Assembly: GCA_012976225.1 (NCBI GenBank) | Contig: JAAVVG010000008.1 | Location: 744,001-808,000 of the forward strand | Source of the DNA: Golubevia sp. BC0850 | Lineage: Eukaryota; Basidiomycota; Exobasidiomycetes; Golubeviales; Golubeviaceae | Length of the DNA stretch: 64,000 nucleotides | Direction: 5' to 3' | Shown: in pieces, positions 57,297 through 64,000 of the stretch | Layout: the number at the start of each line of letters is the position of its first letter | Numbering within the stretch: position 1 is the stretch's first letter | Notes under the pieces: generated by a model | What the model was told of the DNA's origin: nothing | Databases searched by the model: none | The model's input: the letters and a program-made list of their open reading frames with translations, nothing else | Made by a program: the position numbers and the translations under genes

Positions 57297-59199
57297 ATGA
57301 GTCAACCAGCTACAGCAGGAATCATAGTTGGCTTAATCTTTGCGATTCCATTAACTTTATTCCTAAGTTGGAAAGGTTACGTTCGATATAGGAAGCACAA
57401 ACAGCTGAAGCTATCAGAACCATTGCCTCCAATCAGAGAACCTTCAGCTATAGGTTATAACAATGGTACAAGGGATGGGTATGCTAGTGGAACGATAGGG
57501 AGTAGAGGATTAGAAAGTAGCATGGGTTTCAATTCACCAAACTTGACTCCTTTCACTTGGAGGAATTCAGTCAGTAAGAACTCTTTAGGTGGAAGTTCGA
57601 TCTTCAATGGTTTAGCTGAATCAGATATCAATGGAAGTGGGAACAGAAGTAGAAGAGCCAGTTCTCAAGGATTGGTCAGTCCAATAGGAGGAGGTTCACT
57701 TTATGGAGGTTATGGTTTACCTCCTCCAATTGGCGGTGGGAATGGTGGTGGTTCAGGTGCAAGCTCAACAGAAGCTCCTGCTTCTCCACTAGATCCAACT
57801 TCAGCTGTTGATTCTTTAGAGATTCCGCCGGAAAGCTATGATCACTCAAGAGGTGCAGGTGGAATGGTTGGTTCTTCTTCTTCAACTATGACTTTGAAAA
57901 GAGCTTATGAGAACTCAAGCAATCAGATCTATCATCCTAAAGGTTTAACCTCTTCTTCTTCTTCATCTAATTCACCTAACACTTATGATCAATCTTCGAT
58001 AGGGAGGAGAAGAGAATCCTATTTACCTCATAGTCCTTTAAACAGGGACTCGATTCAGAGTGAGTGTCAGGCCAAGAGGTCCTTGCTTTTCTTTTTCTCT
58101 TCCTTTATTGACCTCCTCGGTCTCTCTGTTTGCTTTTGGCTACTCAGTTGTTCCTCCTCAGCCTCTTGGCTTCGGACCATTAAATGGAATGGCAACTGCT
58201 ACGGATCAGCGAACCTTGGCGTTCTCAAAGACCTCTGGAGTCGGAGGTAATGAAGACTGGAGCACTGGATTGGTTTGGAATACGAATGGAGAAGAGCTGA
58301 ACAGGCCATCAAGTGCAGCTCGAGTGGCTGAGGAGCAGAGGTTACGCTATCTGATGCAAGGTCCAACGACCAATAATTCAAGTCTCAGTGCTCACCCAAC
58401 TTCAGGTTATGGATCTGTGAATGGTTCCAAACCTAGTAGCTCCAGATCTAGATCTCCAAGAAGTGAAGGAAGATCTGATTCCAATTCGGATTACCCTGGA
58501 ATGAAACCTTCATCTTCAAACTCCACCTCGAATTCATCTTCTTCCTTCCGAAACTCTTCCAGTAACAACCCTCTTCCAATTCCTCCTTCCACCTCTAGTT
58601 CTGGGGAATCGAATCTGGTTAAACCAGTTGCTCGACATCCATTAGAAGCTCCAGGTACTGCGGACTCAAGCTCAAGTGATGGATCTCAATTCAATCGAAG
58701 TCAAATCAATGGAAAGGGAAACGAGAATTCTATCGGAAAATTAAACAAAATGCATAGTAAGGAAGAAGTCATGACTTCAAGACAATCTCCACTTCAACAA
58801 TGGGGAGATGCAAGTGGAACGGGAAAGACGACGACGAGGAAATCTAGTAAAGATGCAAGTCTCAACGGAGGGTTTAGTCCTAAGAAATCGAACCTCAATT
58901 CCAATGGAAATTCTAATGGATACAGACCTTCCTCCTCTGGAACTACTGGAACTGAAGGTGATGGTTCTCCAATTCTTAGCGCTTTCAAAGTTAGCATAAG
59001 TGGAACTCCATCAGATTTCGAAGAGAAAAGATCTGGAGTTGAAGAAATGCCTTCACCTAGGAATAGATCTATGGTCCTTGGAAAAGATGGTCAAATGAAA
59101 ATGAGAGATCTAGATGGAGATCAAGGAGATCAAGGAGGAGAGAAAACTGAAAACTCGAAGGGGAAGAAAGGTTGGGGAATTACTTCACTTTTCGGTTAG
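57297..59199 (+). CDS. Single-pass membrane protein with long Ser/Gly/Asn-rich tail, unknown
   Basis: Exons 57297-58059 and 58148-59199 give 604 residues. Residues ~7-25 form one hydrophobic helix (AGIIVGLIFAIPLTLFLSW) followed by KGYVRYRKHKQ, so an N-out signal-anchor with a cytosolic tail is likely. The tail is low-complexity, with many SP/SS sites, and contains no domain I recognise. It ends KGKKGWGITSLFG. The basic cluster just after the helix and Ser-rich tail suggest a phosphoregulated membrane scaffold, but that is speculation. Confidence 0.75.
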
Positions 59200-60090
59200 A
59201 AGTTTGGATGCAGGCGGTCTCTATTCGAAGACAGACAGGTTCCCCACATTCTCTCCTCTCGTTTCAAGAGATGTACAATTATTCATGCAGATGGAAGATC
59301 ATCTTTCTCTACCGTTTTGCCTCATGCTTCATCTCATAGTTTTCCTTTGAGTTCCTATCATAATCTTAAACTATACCTTCTATGGTTTTCGAGATTTTCT
59401 TGTAAATAACGATGTACAAATACTCAACCGAAATTCAAGAACCATCAAGGAAACGTTTCACTTTCTGTTCTGAGCGAGATCTTTTGTCCTTCTGCTTGAG
59501 ATGGAGGGAGATGTAGTGGCTGGATATTGGATCTTCTGACCACTTCCATGATTGTCGAGGATTGAACAAAAACATCTATTTCCAGCTCCTGTAGAATCTC
59601 AAAGGGATGAAAAAGGGGTTGATCATATGATCTCTCGACTTTTGCCACATGATTCAGGAGGGGCTGTGGAGACCGCGCCGCTCTGCATTCGTGTCTGGAA
59701 TCGACTGGATTTCCATCTCGATGACAAAGTGTTTGCAGGGGTACGTTGAGTAAAGGTAAGAAGATGTTGGAGGTAGAGTGAACGGTGAAAAGTGTTGTTC
59801 TTTTTGGATGAGGTTCGCGGAGAATTGGAGAAGTCCAATGGAGGTCTAGAGGTTCTCGAAATGAAGGAGAGGTTCTGGATCCGCGTCTGCAATCAGAAGC
59901 GAATTAAAAAGGGGCTGAGATCGAAGCGATTGAGAGAAAGGTTGGAGGTCAGATGGTCTGTTCCTTGGGTAATTTGTTATCGCTGGCTGACCTATAAAGT
60001 CAAAGAATTTCCTTCTTCTCTCCCAATCCTTCCCCCAAACCTTCTTCCTTCCTCTTCCTCTTCTTTTCCCTCTCAAAACTTCCTATCATA
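59200..60090. other. Intergenic / promoter of P5C dehydrogenase
   Basis: About 890 bases without a supported gene. A CTATAAAG element lies near 59991-59998, about 95 bases before the P5C dehydrogenase ATG, and may be its TATA box. A C/T-rich leader follows. Confidence 0.5.
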
Positions 60091-62354
<2,264 letters not shown>

Positions 62355-62982
62355 ACTTTCGAATTCTGGTTAATGAAAATTCTACTTTAGACTCTTCTCT
62401 TCTCTTCTTTCTCAAAACGTCACGGCTTCGCATTCTCAATTGTAACACATCTTCGGAGTTCTGGCCGAATTAACACATCCAGATATTTCTTTTTCTCTTT
62501 CTCTCTTACACCCATCTTTTCATCAGTTCTATTTCGCTCTCTTTTCTCTTCAACCATCATCTCACAATTGTAATACTTTAGCACCGCCTTGGTCTGGGGG
62601 CATTAACACACCAGACAAATCTTTCTCGTTCATGACATTTCAATAGTTAAATCAACTTAGAATGACAGGTTGTTGTGCGAGTGAAAGAGGGAGCAGTAAC
62701 GCTTCTCCAGAAGGAATCAAGGCTACCTTTCTGCTTTGTATTGAGAATCGGAGGAAGCTTCGAATACTGTAATTCGATCCGTTTATCTTTTTTTCGGCTT
62801 CTTTTGCAAGAAACAGAAGGGGGCTGATTCGTGGAAGATCGAGAGAGACAGTTGTCCTCCCCCCTGATCTTCCACATAGAGGTTCCACAAAGAAATGCAC
62901 ATGTCAAACTTGCCATTAAGGATGGCTTTTGGAAAAAAAAAAAAAAAAAAAAAAAAAGACTGAACGTACGGAATCAGCTACG
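62355..62982. other. Intergenic with an A homopolymer
   Basis: About 630 bases, T/C-rich 3' region of P5C dehydrogenase followed by the promoter of the next small gene. No gene is seen. Confidence 0.55.
62933..62957. repeat. Poly(dA) tract of about 25 bases
   Basis: An uninterrupted A run 25-50 bases upstream of a start codon. It could exclude nucleosomes at a promoter. The exact length is unreliable in most sequencing. Confidence 0.9.
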
Positions 62983-63550
62983 ATGAAAGCAGAAAAAGCT
63001 GGAATGTTCGGCGGTGGAAATGGTTATCAACCCTTGAATTCCGAACAGTTTGAAAGGTTGGGAGATGGAGACAACAATCATTTCGAATCTTTCGGAAATG
63101 GTGAGTGTCTATCGGTTTTTCTTCCTTCTCGGAGTGGCAGCAGCTTTTCGACCTCTCCGTCGTTGAATTGTTTTAAGGTACTGATATGCATTTTCTTCTT
63201 CCTCGACAGACTCCGACGCCTTCAACGCAGCTGGATTGCCGTTCAAGGAGAAGAAGAAGCTGCCAAGCAAACTCTCTTTCGCATCTGCAAATAACGTGAT
63301 TTCAACAAGTGGATCTCCCATGCAGAAGGCGAAGCCAAGAGCAACTTCGAAAACCAAAAGATTCATCGCCAGCGGTCTCGTATTCGATTCAAGTTCTCTC
63401 AGCCTGGTTTCTGAAGATGATGCTCAAGTTGTTTCATTTGGTCCTGGCGCTTCAAAGGCCTCGGTGAGTTCAATTCCTCTCCAACTTTCTGAGAAATCTA
63501 ATACTGACTCTCGGGTTTCCCATTTTTGCTCCTCTCCCTCAGTGATCTGA
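62983..63550 (+). CDS. Small hypothetical protein
   Basis: Exon 1 is 62983-63100 (MKAEKAGMFGGGNGYQPLN) and exon 2 starts at 63210 (DSDAFNAAGLPFKEKKK), in phase. The frame stays open to TGA at 63548-63550 if there is no further intron. A GTGAGT donor at 63464 with a CCTCAG acceptor at 63541-63542 would instead place a TGA stop as the first codon of the last exon, giving 124 residues. It is basic and Ser/Lys-rich in the middle, with no family recognised. Confidence 0.5.
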
Positions 63551-63708
63551 TTCTCTCATCGTCTGGAATTCTTCAAGATAATGAAATTTTACTAGCGATT
63601 CTTTCAAGCTAGGTACTTTTTCAAGACTGCTTCTTCCTTTCCCTTCTTTTCTTCTCGTTTCTACTTTTCTGCCCGTTTGGATTGTCTCTATTTCCATAAC
63701 TCCTATCT
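63551..63708. other. Short convergent intergenic stretch
   Basis: T/C-rich sequence between the small hypothetical gene and the frame on the opposite strand. Nothing else is seen. Confidence 0.4.
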
Positions 63709-64000
63709 TCATCGATATTCTAGCGTCGTCAAAGCCAACTCAAAATCGATCTTCCTTGCCATGAGCTGTAAGCACGAGACGAAAGGAATAAGCCATGATG
63801 GATCCAGAAAAGGTTTGAATCGAACTCTAATACAGTGAGGATCTCCAGGCACTGAATCCCAAATCAACTGAAGTGTGAAGTGGGACGAGAACCTAGACGG
63901 AGGAGCTTCGAGAGCGTTGCGAAATAAAAGTAGACTTGATGAGAACTCCATCTCTCTGAACGGGAAAGGCCTCCTTTCAAACCACCGCACACCGTCCATT
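63709..64000 (-). CDS. 3' exon of an uncharacterised gene cut by the right edge
   Basis: A minus-strand frame is open from the window edge to a TGA at 63709-63711. It reads like protein (FTLQLIWDSVPGDPHCIRVRF, then FVSCLQLMARKIDFELAL). The gene start lies outside the window. I do not recognise the family, and an intron inside this stretch cannot be excluded. Confidence 0.45.
   Translation of the reverse strand, partial: MDGVRWFERRPFPFREMEFSSSLLLFRNALEAPPSRFSSHFTLQLIWDSVPGDPHCIRVRFKPFLDPSWLIPFVSCLQLMARKIDFELALTTLEYR

Overview
This window is nuclear DNA from a fungus, most likely a basidiomycete. Genes are compact and intron-rich, at about one per 2.4 kb. Introns are mostly 50-130 nt with GTGAGT/GTAAGT donors and pyrimidine-rich ends before AG. 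The gene set is fungal: Opi1, Ski8, Gre2-like reductases, a Pmp47-type carrier, a GH55 glucanase and a tannase. Intron density and protein style favour Basidiomycota, perhaps Pucciniomycotina, but nothing here fixes the lineage. I saw no transposon, virus-derived element, tRNA, rRNA or CRISPR array.

Layout: 1-4.6 kb holds the 3' part of ornithine decarboxylase, a zinc deaminase, and mitoribosomal mS35 divergent from it. 4.7-8 kb is a GH55 exo-beta-1,3-glucanase. 8.3-12.1 kb is a large Q-rich two-RRM protein. 13.0-15.2 kb is a divergent ACT-domain/NOSIP pair. 15.5-21.1 kb is glycogen debranching enzyme. 21.6-27.7 kb has a small acidic protein, reductase copy A and a carboxylesterase. 28.3-30.1 kb is a peroxisomal-type carrier. 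30.6-39.0 kb is a translation block: ARB1, mL41, SKI8 and RBG1. 39.3-42.5 kb is a secreted tannase/feruloyl esterase. 42.9-50 kb holds an ADF-H/coiled-coil/PH protein and OPI1. 50.3-54.3 kb holds a small unknown protein, an aftiphilin/Laa2-like protein and a WBP2-like GRAM protein. 54.5-56.0 kb is reductase copy B. 57.3-64 kb has a one-TM Ser-rich protein, P5C dehydrogenase, a small unknown protein and a gene cut by the right edge.

Most coding models were assembled by eye from splice signals. They were accepted when intron phases and total length agreed and the joined protein matched its family. Edges may be off by a base or so.

The most notable signals are: (i) the two reductase genes, 30 kb apart in inverted orientation, share 503 bp of promoter plus exon 1 with 2 differences while the rest is clearly diverged; (ii) three genes have a first coding exon that is only the ATG, two of them facing each other across a 128-bp shared promoter (SKI8/RBG1); (iii) a probable GC-AG intron in the glucanase gene; (iv) 12-13 nt internal microexons; (v) several very short bidirectional promoters.
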